DNA from: Tetrahymena elliotti 4EA
Taxonomy: Eukaryota > Ciliophora > Oligohymenophorea > Hymenostomatida > Tetrahymenidae
Length of the DNA stretch: 64,000 bases
Assembly: GCA_000231825.2 (NCBI GenBank)
Contig: JH720349.1
Span: 203,763 to 267,762 of the forward strand
Direction: 5' to 3'
The position numbers were made by a program, and so were the translations under genes. A model generated the notes under the pieces. That model had not been told where the DNA came from. It searched no databases and saw only the letters and a list, made by a program, of their open reading frames with translations. This document shows positions 1 through 11,772 of the stretch, piece by piece; the first letter of the stretch is position 1, and every line of letters begins with the position of its first letter.

Positions 1-1290
1 TTGATTCAAAAATGCATAATTAATATTGAAACACTATTTTTACCCAAGGTCAAGACTCAAAGTTTAGAGATTAGAGCATTTTGATAATGCAGATCCTAAT
101 TTTTAGGCACTCATTTCACCAATATTATTTTAACTTTTAAAAATAAAATTGAATAAACAAGTATTTCAAAGAAACACTATTTTTACTAAAGGCTCAGACT
201 CAAAGTTTAGAGATTAGAGTATTTTGATAATTTAGATCCTAATTTTTAGGCACCCATTTCACCAATATTATTNNNNNNNNNNNNNNNNNNNNNNNNNNNN
301 NNNNNNNNNNNNNNNNNNNNNNNNNNNNNNNNNNNNNNNNNNNNNNNNNNNNNNNNNNNNNNNNNNNNNNNNNNNNNNNNNNNNNNNNNNNNNNNNNNNN
401 NNNNNNNNNNNNNNNNNNNNNNNNNNNNNNNNNNNNNNNNNNNNNNNNNNNNNNNNNNNNNNNNNNNNNNNNNNNNNNNNNNNNNNNNNNNNNNNNNNNT
501 TATAAATTAATGTATTCATTCATTCAAAAATGCATAATTATTATTGAAAGAATATTTTTACACGAGGACAAGAGTCAGATTTTAGAGATTCGAGCATTTT
601 GATAAATAATTCAGACACTAATCCGTAGGCACCCATTTCACCAATATTATTGTAACTTTTAAAAATAAAAATTGAATAAAGAAATAGAATGGAAAAGACA
701 TAAAAATGTGAATAAAATTTGAAAAGAATAAATAAAGATGAAAGAATTAGCCAAAATAATATCAAGTAAACAAAAAGAAATTATTCAGTTGTTACTTATA
801 AATTAATCTATTCATTTATTGATTCATTCATTCAAAAATGCATAACTAATACTGAAACACTATTTTTACAGAAGGTTAAGCCTCAAAGTTTAGAGATTAG
901 AGTATTTTGATAATGCAGATCCTAATCCTTAGACACCCATTTCACCAATATTATTCTTACTTTAAAAATAAAAAGTCAATCAACAAGAATTTCAAAGAAA
1001 GAAAAAGAGAAAAAAATGTGAATGAAATCTGAAAAAAAACAAATAAAAATGAATCAATTAACCAAACTAATATCAAACCAAAATTAGTCAGTCGTTACTT
1101 ATAAATTTATGTATTCATTCATTTATTGATTCATTAATTCAAAAATGCATAATTAATATTGAAACACTATTTTTACCCAAAGGCAAGAGTCAAAGTTTAG
1201 AGATTAGAGCATTTTGATAATTCAGATCCTAATCTTTAGGCACCCATTTCACCAATATTATTAGAACTTTTAAAAATAAAAATTTGAATA
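1..1290. repeat. Tandem repeat array, ~306-bp unit
   Basis: A conserved core beginning with a gaaacactatttttac-like block recurs near 28, 172, 547, 853 and 1160. Each copy is followed by sequence around tttagagattagagcattttgataat and cacccatttcaccaatatt. The 547-853-1160 spacing is about 306-307 bp. The first pair is only 144 bp apart, so one unit is shortened. Copies diverge by scattered substitutions. The array is interrupted by an N gap, which fits assembly difficulty in a longer array. No open frame spans the units. Confidence 0.85.
273..499. other. Assembly gap (227 N)
   Basis: Positions 273-499 are all N. The gap lies inside the tandem repeat array, so its true length may differ from 227. 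The apparent protein of X residues across it is not a gene. Confidence 0.99.
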
Positions 1291-1814
1291 AAGAAATAAA
1301 TTAAAATGATCAAATTTTTTTAAAAAATGGATTATTTTTAAGGATAAAAATATTAAAATTACCATCATGGTTTATTAAATTTAATTAAATTTTAAACTTT
1401 TTTAGATGAAGAATTATAATTATGTTAATATTCTATAAATTGAGTATTATAAACTAAAAAAAATGTAAAAATTGCTTTGTTTAAAAAAATTTAACTATTT
1501 ATTTTGTTGATATCCCTTCTTATTATTAAATAATTAGGATTTGGTGAAATTATTTAAGTTAGTTAAGAATAAAGAGAAATATTTATTAAATTCGCTAAAA
1601 GAATAACCTTCATATTTAGAATTTTATTAATTTACGTTTTGAAAATTGAACCAGAACTATCCAGTAAATAAATTTTTTGAGAAATTTTATTATTCTAATT
1701 TAATAAATTAAAACCAACAAATAAAATTTAATAATACTAATTTGGTAATGTTAATTAGGATTTAGAAAATTAATTAAAATTTTTGGAAAATAAAGTTATA
1801 AATTTGAATTAAAA
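1291..1814. other. Intergenic AT-rich spacer
   Basis: Very AT-rich sequence between the repeat array and the 3' end of the WD40 gene. I see no open frame with coding-like composition and no RNA gene. Confidence 0.6.
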
Positions 1815-4764
1815 TCAGCCATCTTTTTATAATTCTTTTAACAATTTTCTCTGTTGTTCTACTATATTATCTACAATTTCTTGCTCTGTTTGATTTTTAT
1901 TGTTTTTTTCTTATTTTGAATCTCTTTTTTCTAAGTTGTTTTCTAACTTTTTAAAAAGATCTCTTATATTATCTTAGTCAGAAATAATTTTAGCATCTAG
2001 CAGATGATCTAATTAGAATGAATATATATTATTATCATCAGTTCCTACATATAATGTAAGTTCTTTCTTTATTACTCCACTGTTATTCATTTCTTTTTCA
2101 TCATAAACATATGTAATGCATCTGAGATTCTCAGTTTTATCAAATTTCTAAAAAAATTAGTTTAAACTAAATTAAAAATAAAAATAATAAAATTTAGTAA
2201 CCTCAACACAAGAAGAATGTGGATAATCCCAAACAAATATTTTTCCATCAAAAGAACAGCTAACTAAATGACCAGTTTCTTATATTATCAGCATATCTTT
2301 AATATTATGATTAAAGTGATCAAGAGTATTAAGATGCTATTTGGAGTCTAAATCCCATAGCTTAATAACTTTTTCATCTGAGCCACTAAAAAGAATTCTT
2401 TCTTCTACTACAAGTATATTAATGCTATCTGAATGGGCAAACTAAAAAATATAAATAAATAAATAAATAAGAAAATTTATCTTGATTTAAAAAGTTTATT
2501 TACTGTTTCTATATGTTTAGTTTCATATGTAAACATCCTTATATAATATAAATGACCACTATTTCCTCCTGCAATAATATTTTCTTCTTTTGTGTCAAAA
2601 GCCATGCAGAGAATTTCAAATTTTCCTGGCTATGATTTTAAAATAAAGATTGAGAGAAATACATTAAAATATTTATTTATTACTCTGTGTTCTATGAATG
2701 GGTCAACTTATATTGAATACTTTAGCTAAGGACATATAGTAGATCCCATAATTGAATTTTGTACAAAGCTTTTTTTCTCAAAAATTTCCCATACATTAAT
2801 TTTTCCATCAAATCCTGATGAGAAAAGATACTCAGTTTTTTCTACTGATTATCCTTTTTGTTCAATTTAAACGTAAGAAGTAAAACATTAAATTGCATCT
2901 TTATGTTTGTGAGGAGGTTGCTAATCCAGTGTTAAATAATTATTTAATTCAATATTCCAAAGTTTAATGTCTCCATTTTCATGTCCAGTTACAAATAAAT
3001 TTGCTTGAGACAAATAACTTAAGCAACTAATCTCATGCTTATCTGGATTTTCCAAAAGATTCTAGCATTACATATCTTTAGGATCCCAAACTCTAATTGT
3101 ATTATCTAAACTTGCACTAATTAATCTGATTTTTATTTGAAACAAAAATAACATATGATTTATAAAACAAATAAATTTTACTTCGGACTTTCTTTATATT
3201 TTTTTTATGTTAATTTATATGGGATTAGAGCATAAAGATCTATGATTGGTCCAGTGTGGGCCTCTGATACATTACCTGCTTTTAATCCTCTCTTGATTCT
3301 TAAAACATCAATGAAGTTAGAAGTTGCTATCATGAGAGATTAGGAGTGCTCTATAATTTCTATTTTAAGTATTTTTTATTAGTATAAGGGAAATTCCTAA
3401 ACTGCTTTATCTGTATGAACATTAATGAAATAGACTCTTCCCTATTCATCTGCAGCTATAAGTTCCTTCATTAAATATTATTATAACCTGTTTATGAATG
3501 TATATAATCTTATAGAAACTTACCGAATGACTGGAATTCCAACATATACTTGTAAATAAACATTTATGAGGATTCTTGTAATGAAACGATTATTTTCCAG
3601 CAAGCTCTTCAAAACCATAAATCATTTAATCATATCCAATACTAAATAGCTAGTTATCTTTAGCTACTGAAATTACTTGTATAACATGTAAACGATGATA
3701 TTTAAAATTAGATTTTTCCAAAATGTAAACACTATTTTTCTTCAGTGTTTCGGGCCTAATCATGTGAAGTGATCCTAATTTAATAAAAAACCTAATTTTT
3801 TATCAATCAAATATAATAAATTGTTAAATTTACCTTCAGTATCTCCTGCATAAAGTTGAAGATTCTCTCCATCTTTACAATGAATACAAGATATATAAGT
3901 GCTGTTGTTTGTCATTTTTTTAATAGAAAAATCGAAGATAACTTAATAACAAACAAACCAAGGATGATAAAATAGCTCTCTACCTTCTTCTTATCTTGAT
4001 ATATATATATTTTTTCAATTACATTTTACCACTTAAAATATTTATATTTTTACTTCCAAATTTTAAATGTTTTATCATTTGATGCTGTGAATAAAGTTTC
4101 ATTCTTCTTTGAATACTCAATAGCTATAATAGTACCTTAATGTCCTACTAATGTTTATACAATAGCCTTTTTTTTGGGGTCAGTATCCCTTATGATTAAA
4201 AGATGAGAAATCTTATCAAAATAATGAATTTATTTACCATATTTTAACTGTCCTGTCTACACTACCTGTTAAAATATATCTATTGTTGAACAGTTTATAA
4301 GAAATAATACATCTGATTTCACCCTTATGAAAATTTTAAACTTAGTCATACTCTACTATTTCATATTCTTTTTTCTCTGTGACAAACTTTATAATAAAAA
4401 TAATGAAAGATCTACTATTAAATATTACCACTATTTGAATTAAGTTGTTTGATTACTTTAGTATCGAAACCTTTTTTATGAAATTCTAAAACTTTTCCAT
4501 TAGTTAATCCTACAGAAATGATCTGATCTTCTCTTGAAAAGTAATAACAAGTCAAACTCAACTATTTGAAATTAAAATAAACTTTCCATCTATGTAGTAA
4601 ATGCATAAAATGTATGATATTGAATATTAATCAACTTATTTATTTATTTTATAAATTTAAATGCAATTTTTATTAAATCTATTTACGATTGTTTCATCTT
4701 TGAATTTTGACATTTTCACATTAAAATCATTATGAAAAAACTTTTTAACTCTAATGAATTCCAT
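1815..4764 (-). CDS. WD40-repeat protein
   Basis: The protein starts MEFIRVKKFF at 4764 and ends at a TGA at 1817-1815. Many WD40 blades can be read with TAA/TAG as Gln: ILTGSVDRTVKIW (~4250), LFTASNDKTFKIW (~4070), RLISASLDNTIRVWD (~3110), NLFVTGHENGDIKLWN (~2980), LFSSGFDGKINVWE (~2800), ILFSGSDEKVIKLWD (~2370) and GHLVSCSFDGKIFVWD (~2250). The C-terminus is a charged helix rich in Lys, Glu, Asn and Gln. The gene is split by many short introns, for example ~2152-2202, ~2441-2506, ~3125-3181 and ~3790-3833. WD40 proteins are beta-propeller scaffolds. Nothing here identifies the complex, although such long arrays are common in ciliary and cytoskeletal proteins. The family call is firm and the exact exon set is approximate. 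Confidence 0.88.
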
Positions 4765-5742
4765 TAAACTAAATCAAACTTTATTTATAAATATTCTTAA
4801 ACTAATTATCTAAATAATCTAAATGCTAAGTTCTATAATTTTTAAAACTGAAACTAGCTTTTAATAGTAGCTATAAATGTTGTAACTTTATTTAATTTGT
4901 AAATTATATAGATTGCAATCAGATTAAATATCTCAATTTTAATCAAAATTCATAAATAAATAAATCTAACTATAAAACATATATTTTGATAGTAGCTGTT
5001 TTACATCAATATAGTATCTGAATGTATTTATTTGTTATCTCAACCAACAAAAAAAGGCTTACAATTTTTCAAATAATACTGATTGGTAAATTATCAAGAT
5101 ATTTTATCAATAAAAAATTTGTCTTTAGAGGAATTGAACCTAAGAGAAACATCTACTTTTAGATAGCACTGAAATAATTAGGATCGAATTCGAAATAACA
5201 TTTCTTTATATTTCATTTGTGTCTTTCTAATGATTTTTTTTATTTTCAAAGTCATAATTGATGTCAAAAAAAATGGTAATTATGAATCATTTGGATGATT
5301 TGATAGAATTACAAATTTTAATTTAAAATAGGAGATTCTGCTTTAAAAAAGATATAAAATAAAAATATTGTAAAATTAGATAAATTAAGACCTTTAATAT
5401 AAGAAAAAATATTGGATAAGAAAGCAAATTAGCAGATTGTATTGAGGAGATTTCAATAATATTAGCATAGCAAAAATAAAAGTAGAAAAAGTTAATGAAC
5501 TTCATTATTTAACTAACTAGCTGTGGAAACAGAAAGATAGATAAATGAAGTTGGGCAGCTGGTTGGCTGATTAGAAAGAAAAAATAGAGTAGAATAGTTT
5601 TTAACAATTTAAATAGTTATAATAGTATAAAACAACTTGTAGTTTTCTATGCACAATGAACAAGATAATTAAATTATATTTAAAGTTTTATCCCAATATT
5701 CCTACTTTAATTATCCATAATTATGGTTTGAAAATAAATTAA
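4765..5742. other. Intergenic spacer between two minus-strand genes
   Basis: AT-rich DNA that holds the upstream region of the WD40 gene and lies downstream of eL39. Around 5120-5190 there are two T-loop-like strings on the minus strand but no full tRNA fold. The apparent ORF at 5323-5505 is AT-driven and lacks support. Confidence 0.5.
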
Positions 5743-6115
5743 TCAGTAGATTTTTAGTTTTGTTCTTCTCCAGTTTCTTCTCTTGGAGTTGTATCTATTT
5801 TTTTAAAAAGAATTGATTAGACATGCAAAAATCCAATCCGTTTCAGCTTGATTGGCTAGTGAAAAATGCTTTTTTTCACAGCTTTTGCTAAAATTTAATG
5901 CATATATTGTGATATATTTACCTAATGTTAGTGTCGGACTTATATCTGTACCAGTTGGGGAGAGGTCTGTTTTGTTTGATCTTTCTACCAAACCTCTTTT
6001 TCATGTTAAGAGTCTTGTTGGCTCCCTGTTAATCAATAGGAAAAAGAAAATATTTTACATGTGAAAAATAAAAAGATTTTAGAAGAATGAATTGAATTAA
6101 AGGAAATAAGTACCA
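5743..6115 (-). CDS. RPL39: 60S ribosomal protein eL39 (L39), spliced
   Basis: Three exons give a 52-residue protein: 6115-6113 (ATG alone), 6025-5922 and 5794-5743 (ends TGA). The protein begins MGANKTLNMKKRFGRK, then reads KQNRPLPNWYRYKSDTNIR, and finishes YNSKRRNWRRTKL plus a short tail. eL39 proteins are about 51 residues, very basic, and carry exactly the KQNRP.P.W.R and NSKRR.WRRTKL blocks; the protein lines part of the large-subunit exit tunnel. Splice sites are GTACTT...AACAG and GTAAAT...ATAG. The first exon holds only the start codon, so the gene is invisible to a simple ORF scan. Open frames in both directions over this stretch are shadows. It is divergent from the DHHC gene, with about 460 bp between the two starts. 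Confidence 0.96.
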
Positions 6116-6575
6116 TTTTTATATTCTTATAATTTTGTTTTTTCTTTTATCTTTTGTTTTTTAATAATTTGATATATTTTTTAAGTCATTCACTTTTTTT
6201 TGTATATACCTAATTTCCTTAATAAATACTTTTTAATTTAGCTCTGTTTGAATAGAAATCAAGAGAAATTGCAAATAACTCTTTACAAATACAATCTTTT
6301 TTAATTATTTATAAATATGTTTGAAATTTTATTATTATTTCTAATTTAATACAATTTATTAAAATTTTTATATTTAAGTTATCCAATAAATTTTTCAAAA
6401 GCAGATAAATAGATAGAAATCAATAAATCAATAAATAGATAGATATATAGTTTAACTCCTTTAATTACTAACAATAGCAGAAATTCAATACACCATCAAG
6501 CTAGTTTATTTAGTCTTTCTCAGCGTAATCACTAACACTCAAAATTAAAATTATAAATTCATAAAAGAACAGAAT
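6116..6575. promoter_or_regulatory. Divergent intergenic region (eL39 / DHHC)
   Basis: About 460 bp separates the two start codons and must hold the promoters and 5' leaders of both genes. It is AT-rich with a run of GATA-like tetranucleotides around 6405-6450. I could not identify a defined promoter motif. Confidence 0.45.
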
Positions 6576-7575
6576 ATGGACAATAATAATGATCATAAGC
6601 TAGTTGAAGGCAAAAATTATGCAGAATTCAAAAATGAAGAAATTGAATTCTAATATTACAATTAAAACAACTATCATTCTTCAGATCCAACTAGAGCTTC
6701 TTATTTAACATCTGACAGTGAAGCATTTAGTCAAGAAAAACCATAGCACTTTGGGGATAATATATTATTCAATATAAATTAACTTACCGGATAGCCAAAA
6801 TACACTCTTGGTCCACATTGTAAATTATATTTTTATTCTCATTGGCTATTAAAAAATAAATGAATAATCAATCCAAAAACCCTTAAATAGTATTTGTGAA
6901 ATTTAAATTTTCAATACAACTCAGTAGAGAGAGGCTTTTTAATAAGATTTTTGTTGATTTTGTCTAATTTATCTTTTAAATAAATTAGGGCCATTATTTG
7001 TTTGTGCTTGGAGCTCTTTTGTTGTTTTTGATTTTCTTCTGATCAGAATGATGTGGAATAGCTCAGACAATATTTTATGGTTTATTTTAACTCTATTTAT
7101 ATGCCTTCTTCATGTTCTTAGTTACCTATACACAGCATTATATAATCCTGGAATCGCCCATAAAAATGACTTAGAAACCAAAAATATAAAGAAAATTGAA
7201 AACCTTAGTCTTGAAAAGATTGAATAAATGTAAACAAACATACAAATATATAAAATAAATTATTTTAATTTAAATTTCTTAAATAATATTAATAGTACTT
7301 GTAAAAAGTGTGATATTTTAAAGGATTAATAAACTATGCACTGTGATAGTTGTGATGTTTGCATTAGGGATTATGATCACCACTGCCCATGGAGCAGTAA
7401 ATGTATAGGAAAAGGTAACATAAAGCAATTTAATGTATTTATTGCTATGACCTTTATATTCATGACCTATGCTATTATCATAACAGTAGTAACTCTATTA
7501 CCCCCTAATAGGAGATATATGCGTTAACCTGCAAAAAACCCAGATGTCTATAACAACTCTACTTTGACTTTTTGA
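6576..7575 (+). CDS. DHHC-type palmitoyltransferase (S-acyltransferase)
   Basis: Exons 6576-6819, 6989-7229 and 7296-7575 join in phase to 254 residues ending on TGA. The cysteine-rich domain is clear: TCKKCDILKDQQTMHCDSC, then RDYDHHCPWSSKCIGKGN. It contains the DHHC tetrad with its catalytic Cys and the zinc-binding Cys/His set. Two membrane spans precede it (starting PLFVCAWSS and ILWFILTLF) and one follows (FNVFIAMTFIFMTYAIII). DHHC enzymes autoacylate on the DHHC cysteine and transfer fatty acid to protein cysteines at Golgi, vesicle or plasma membranes. The protein is short: the usual fourth span and the TTxE motif after it are not seen, and the tail ends NPDVYNNSTLTF. The N-terminal ~80 residues are polar and Gln/Asn/Ser-rich. 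Confidence 0.93.
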
Positions 7576-8194
7576 TATACAGATATGTTTATAATTAAAA
7601 TCATTTAAAATAGTTAAAATTAAAATCATATTAAGTATAATAATACCATAATCAAAGTAATAATTAAATAAAATCATATATAAATTTTCTTGATCTGATT
7701 TGATATTTAGTGTTAAAAAGTAATAAATATTGGTTTAAAGTCAAATTTCATTCTCTCTAAATTTATATTAATGATTTGCTTTATCTTAAACATTTTCTAT
7801 AATATTTTTATAAATTCTAAAACAATTCATAACTTTGAATAATTTTATTCATAAACTTAATTAAATAGAATGAGCTAAATCTGCTTTAGAAAATAATGGA
7901 AATTTAGAATAATCCTACATTTTTTTTTGCTAAAATTTGAAATCAAATAATTTACTTAAACTTTATTCATAAATTTTTAAACAAAAGTTAAAATAAAAAT
8001 AAAAAATTATCTTTTTTTCAAATAAAATTAAATTATTTTTTGGTAAAATTAATAAGGCACGAGCCCTTATGAAACGAGTAATAGATATATATATAATTAT
8101 GGCTTCATAGCTAAATTGACTTTTTTGAAATTTTAGGATATTTATTTTTATCAAAAATTACTATTTTGTAAATCAAGTTATAATTAATTATTTT
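7576..8194. other. Convergent intergenic region
   Basis: Lies between the 3' ends of the DHHC gene and the HAD-like gene. It is AT-rich with no supported gene; the short minus frame at 7963-8154 has no recognisable content. Confidence 0.5.
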
Positions 8195-10443
8195 TCATTT
8201 TTGTGCTCCTTTCTTCTCTTCTATAAGAGGCACTTATTAAACTTCAATATTATGGTTTTCTTCTTCCTCCTCTTCTTCAGGTTTTTCTTTATCAAAATAC
8301 TCAGGTGGTGGAATTGGGATTTTTACTTTATCTTTATTCTTTAAGCAGTATAATGCAATAAATGAAACTGGATCGGATGGTCTTTCCCTATCACATAACT
8401 TAAGTGCCTAGTTTAAAAAAATAAATTAAAACATATTTGAAAATCTTTTGTTTTTCTACATTATTTAATAAAGGCATGATTGTTTATCTTAAATAATCTT
8501 CTCCATTAGCTTCCATAAGTAACTAAAAATCTGATTTTTTCTGTATTTAAGATGGGAATTCTGGATCTTCTAAAGGAAGTTATTTTTCTATTCTTTCTAT
8601 TTCATCAGCCCTACTTTTTTCACAAAAATCTATACACTTAATAAAGTAATCAGGGTCTTTTATAACATCAACGATATCTACTTTGACTAAATATCTAATT
8701 CATTAAATATTTCAATAATTACTTTCTACATGATATTAATTTACTTATTCATTGATCTTTTCAATGGTATTGGTTATCCACTAATGCAATCTCTTACATC
8801 TACAATACAATCATCATCACTTTTAGAATATAAAATAATTAATTGCTAGATATTATTCATATATTTATTTACTTCCAAATATTATCATCAAAGAATATAT
8901 GTTGTGTTAAATAATCTTGCTAATCAATAATTAATGGCTTTGAACCTTCAATTTTTCTGTCATAATGATCCCAAGAACCAAAATCATCCTGGAACCCTAA
9001 ACCACATGACTTTTAATTAGTTAATAATAAATTAACTTAACTTTTAGATAGAAATCAAAATTTACTTCTTTCAACAATTCTTATATTATGCTCTGTATTT
9101 AATGAGGACCATTAACTATTTTTACTGATCCTTATTTAAGTTCCTCAGAATAGAAATCTTGCAATTTAACTGAGGGGTTTTCATTACGTTTAGAAGTGCC
9201 AAGAACGAGTTGGCAATCTTCTATTTTATCAGAATTATTTCTGTAAAAAAGACCCTAATGAAATTTTTTAATTCTAAAATTCTTATTATTTTTAGATCCA
9301 TCAAACTTGATTATAGGCATGTTATTACGACCATTGAAAGAAGGGTGCTCACCTGCACAAAATGAATTTAATTCTCTGACAACATTTTATAATTCGTTGC
9401 CAAAAGTTCTAAAAACAATAGCAAATTCCCTTTTTTACTTTTTTAAATTGATCATAGTTTTGAAGAAAGATGGCAAAATATAATATTTTCCATCCTAAAA
9501 TAAGTCATAAATTTTTTCTTCTTCGGTGTGTTAAAACATATTTTAAGAGGTTTAAGCAGCATTATCATCTTCTTTCTCTGCTTTAGCCTGAAGATAATAA
9601 AAAAGAATATCATAATTAAATCTAATTCAATTTTAATAGTGTTACAAATTCATTCTTGACATACTCTGCTACTAATTTTGGCATTGAAATAGACTTCATT
9701 ATTCTATCATATTCTGGTTTTAATTTTATGCCTGCTCCACCAGTCTTAACAAAATTATTATATAAATTTTATCTATTTGCTCTTTTTTGATAATCAGAAA
9801 TAATTTAAGATTTATTGGCACGAATATTTAAATTATAATTACTTCATCTATTTATTATATCTCTATCTACTTTCATTATCTGGATCTTCTTATTCAGTTT
9901 TAAAAGGATATAAAGATTTAACATAAGAGCTTTTTTCAATATAAATATTTAATATTAATATTCCTATTTCAATAATTCCAAATAATTTACTGGTAATCTA
10001 TCATATCTTTTTCAGGCTATTGGCTTGTAAAATGATTGTGATCTAAATTATTTTAAATTTTCTTTAATATTTTTGATGTTGTGGCATTAAATATCATAAA
10101 TGAAATAATCTTCTAACATAACAATATCATTTATGATAAAAGTTAAACTCAAATGAATTACAAAGTTTCCACATAATAGGGGATTTCTCATCTTTTTACT
10201 CTAATTTACCCCATGCTTATCTTGACAAAATGAGATGCAACTATTTTCATTTATTAGAACCAAAATTAGTTTTTGAATTCAATTTCAAATTTATTCAATC
10301 AAATCTATTTTTAAAAGATATATTATTACATGATCTTCCTTTGAATAACCCTTTGCTAAATCTTATAAAATAATTGTTTTATTGACATCAAAATGCAATA
10401 TGAGCTTTTTATTAGGTGGCTTATTCTCTTCCTTTTTATTCAT
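8195..10443 (-). CDS. HAD-like domain protein with C-terminal DPY30-like motif
   Basis: The start at 10443 reads MNKKEENKPPNKKLILHFDV, continuing NKTII, and the stop is TGA at 8197-8195. HAD-fold landmarks appear in order: motif I HFDVNKT (Asp nucleophile position) in exon 1, an AWG.l segment (~10210), motif II-like AIVFRTFGNE (~9420), and motif IV-like HIFFDDN (~8890). Near the C-terminus GEDYLRQTIMPLL followed by RERPSDPVSFIALYCLKNK matches the DPY30 two-helix dimerisation motif. An acidic Glu-rich tail follows. HAD enzymes are usually phosphohydrolases; DPY30-like motifs dock proteins in flagellar radial spokes and chromatin complexes. Both assignments come from motifs read by eye. Several short introns interrupt the frame. 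It is divergent from the V-ATPase gene. The substrate is unknown. Confidence 0.78.
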
Positions 10444-11433
10444 CTTATTAACTTATTAAATTTTCTGTAAATAATTTGAGGAATAGTATCCTTTTTAGAT
10501 AGTGAAATCTTCAATTTTGTAATAAATTAAAAGTACAGTTAATGATATTTTTCTTTTAATTATGTCAAATAATTAAGTTTCAAATATAAATTCAGATAGA
10601 ACTTTATATTTTATAAACTTCAAATAAATAAATTGAATGATTAATTGATTGATTGAATATTCACTATTTTACTGTTTATTATATTTACTAGCTAAAAGCC
10701 AACAATTTTTTAATAAAGATAAGCCAATATTAATAAAATAATTTTGCTTAATATTTTTCACATTATTTTTTAGTTTAAATATTTCTTATATTGTTTTTAA
10801 TGAATTTCCATGTAAAAATTGATTGTTTTAGCAATAACTAATAATAATAGAACCTGAGTTTTTTTATTTTTAAAAAAGTAGACTGAAACAAACAAATTAA
10901 AAGTGATTTATTATTTTTCAAGACTTTTAACTCGTATACAAATTGTTGACATGTTGTTCCTATCAAAATATTTTTCTAAATGTATTTATTTGCATCCATT
11001 TTCTTTTGAAGATTAATTTTCAAAAATTTCTGATTTCTGACTGAACATCATTTTTATGATTCTTTAATTTTTAAATATTGACTAAAAACAGCAAATTTAT
11101 AATTTTTAATAAGAAAATGAGAAGATCTAAATTTAGTCAAAAAGTAGATTTTATTTAAATCTTATCTTTTTATTTTTAGTGATAGCAGTATTTATATTTC
11201 TGATATTTAACCAGAATCATATAAATTAGGATAATCTCCCTAAAATACTTATGTTTTGACTTCATCCAGATTATTAGTGTGATTTAATGGGAGCCAAAGC
11301 TATCTTTTTAATTAGATCGCTTTTATCAATCTAAAATAAGCTTTTTGTTAGTTATTATAATTAAAAAAGATAATTTATATCAAAATATATTGAAAAGGAA
11401 AGTTAATTTAGAATAGATTTGTAAGTGTTAGAT
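10444..11433. promoter_or_regulatory. Divergent intergenic region (HAD-like / V-ATPase e)
   Basis: About 990 bp between two divergent start codons, strongly AT-rich. It carries a short GATT repeat near 10638-10656. No coding frame or RNA gene was recognised. Confidence 0.45.
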
Positions 11434-11772
11434 ATGAGCGCTATTTTTGCAGGATCAATGATATTTATAGCTATTGCTGTTGTTGGTAGCATCTTCTTTG
11501 CCTTTTATTCTAGGGCAAGAACCAGTGATGTTTCAGCAAAAAGTTCAAATGCATGGTAATTAATTCATCAACTTATTTTTCAAAATAATATTTCTCACAA
11601 TATCAAAAAATGTGACTGTCAATTCATAGTAAAAAATAATATTTTTTCAAAAATATTTAGCATTGCAGTATTCTCAGTCATTTTATCATGCATCTGTATG
11701 TGGATTATGTGGGTATGTGCATATATGCATCAAATGAACCCTATTATTATGCCTATACTCAAAACAGATTGA
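11434..11772 (+). CDS. VMA9: V-type ATPase V0 subunit e
   Basis: Exons 11434-11555 and 11661-11772 join in phase (intron GTAATT...TTTAG, 105 bp) to 77 residues ending on TGA. The first span reads SMIFIAIAVVGSIFFAFYS; the second contains VFSVILSCICMWIMWVCAYM and is followed by HQMNPIIMPILKTD. Subunit e is a ~70-80 residue two-span proteolipid-like protein of the V0 sector with a conserved C-terminal (A/H)Q(L/M)NPL.GP.L block, which this matches closely. It is needed for assembly of the proton pump that acidifies vacuoles and contractile-vacuole membranes. Length, two spans and the QMNP motif make the call strong. The gene is too short and too split to show in an ordinary ORF scan. Confidence 0.92.

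Noticed and set aside
268..765. ORFs at the left edge, including one of X residues
   Set aside because: One is the N gap, the other runs through the tandem repeat with no protein-like content.
5100..5200. Two T-loop-like strings (ggttcaattcc and ttcgaattcgatcc on the minus strand) suggesting tRNA genes
   Set aside because: The T-stems do not pair fully and I could not form acceptor, D and anticodon arms around either. At best a degenerate tRNA fragment.
5803..6064. Overlapping ORFs on both strands (62 and 70 codons)
   Set aside because: Both are shadows of the spliced eL39 gene, whose family motifs lie in a different frame.
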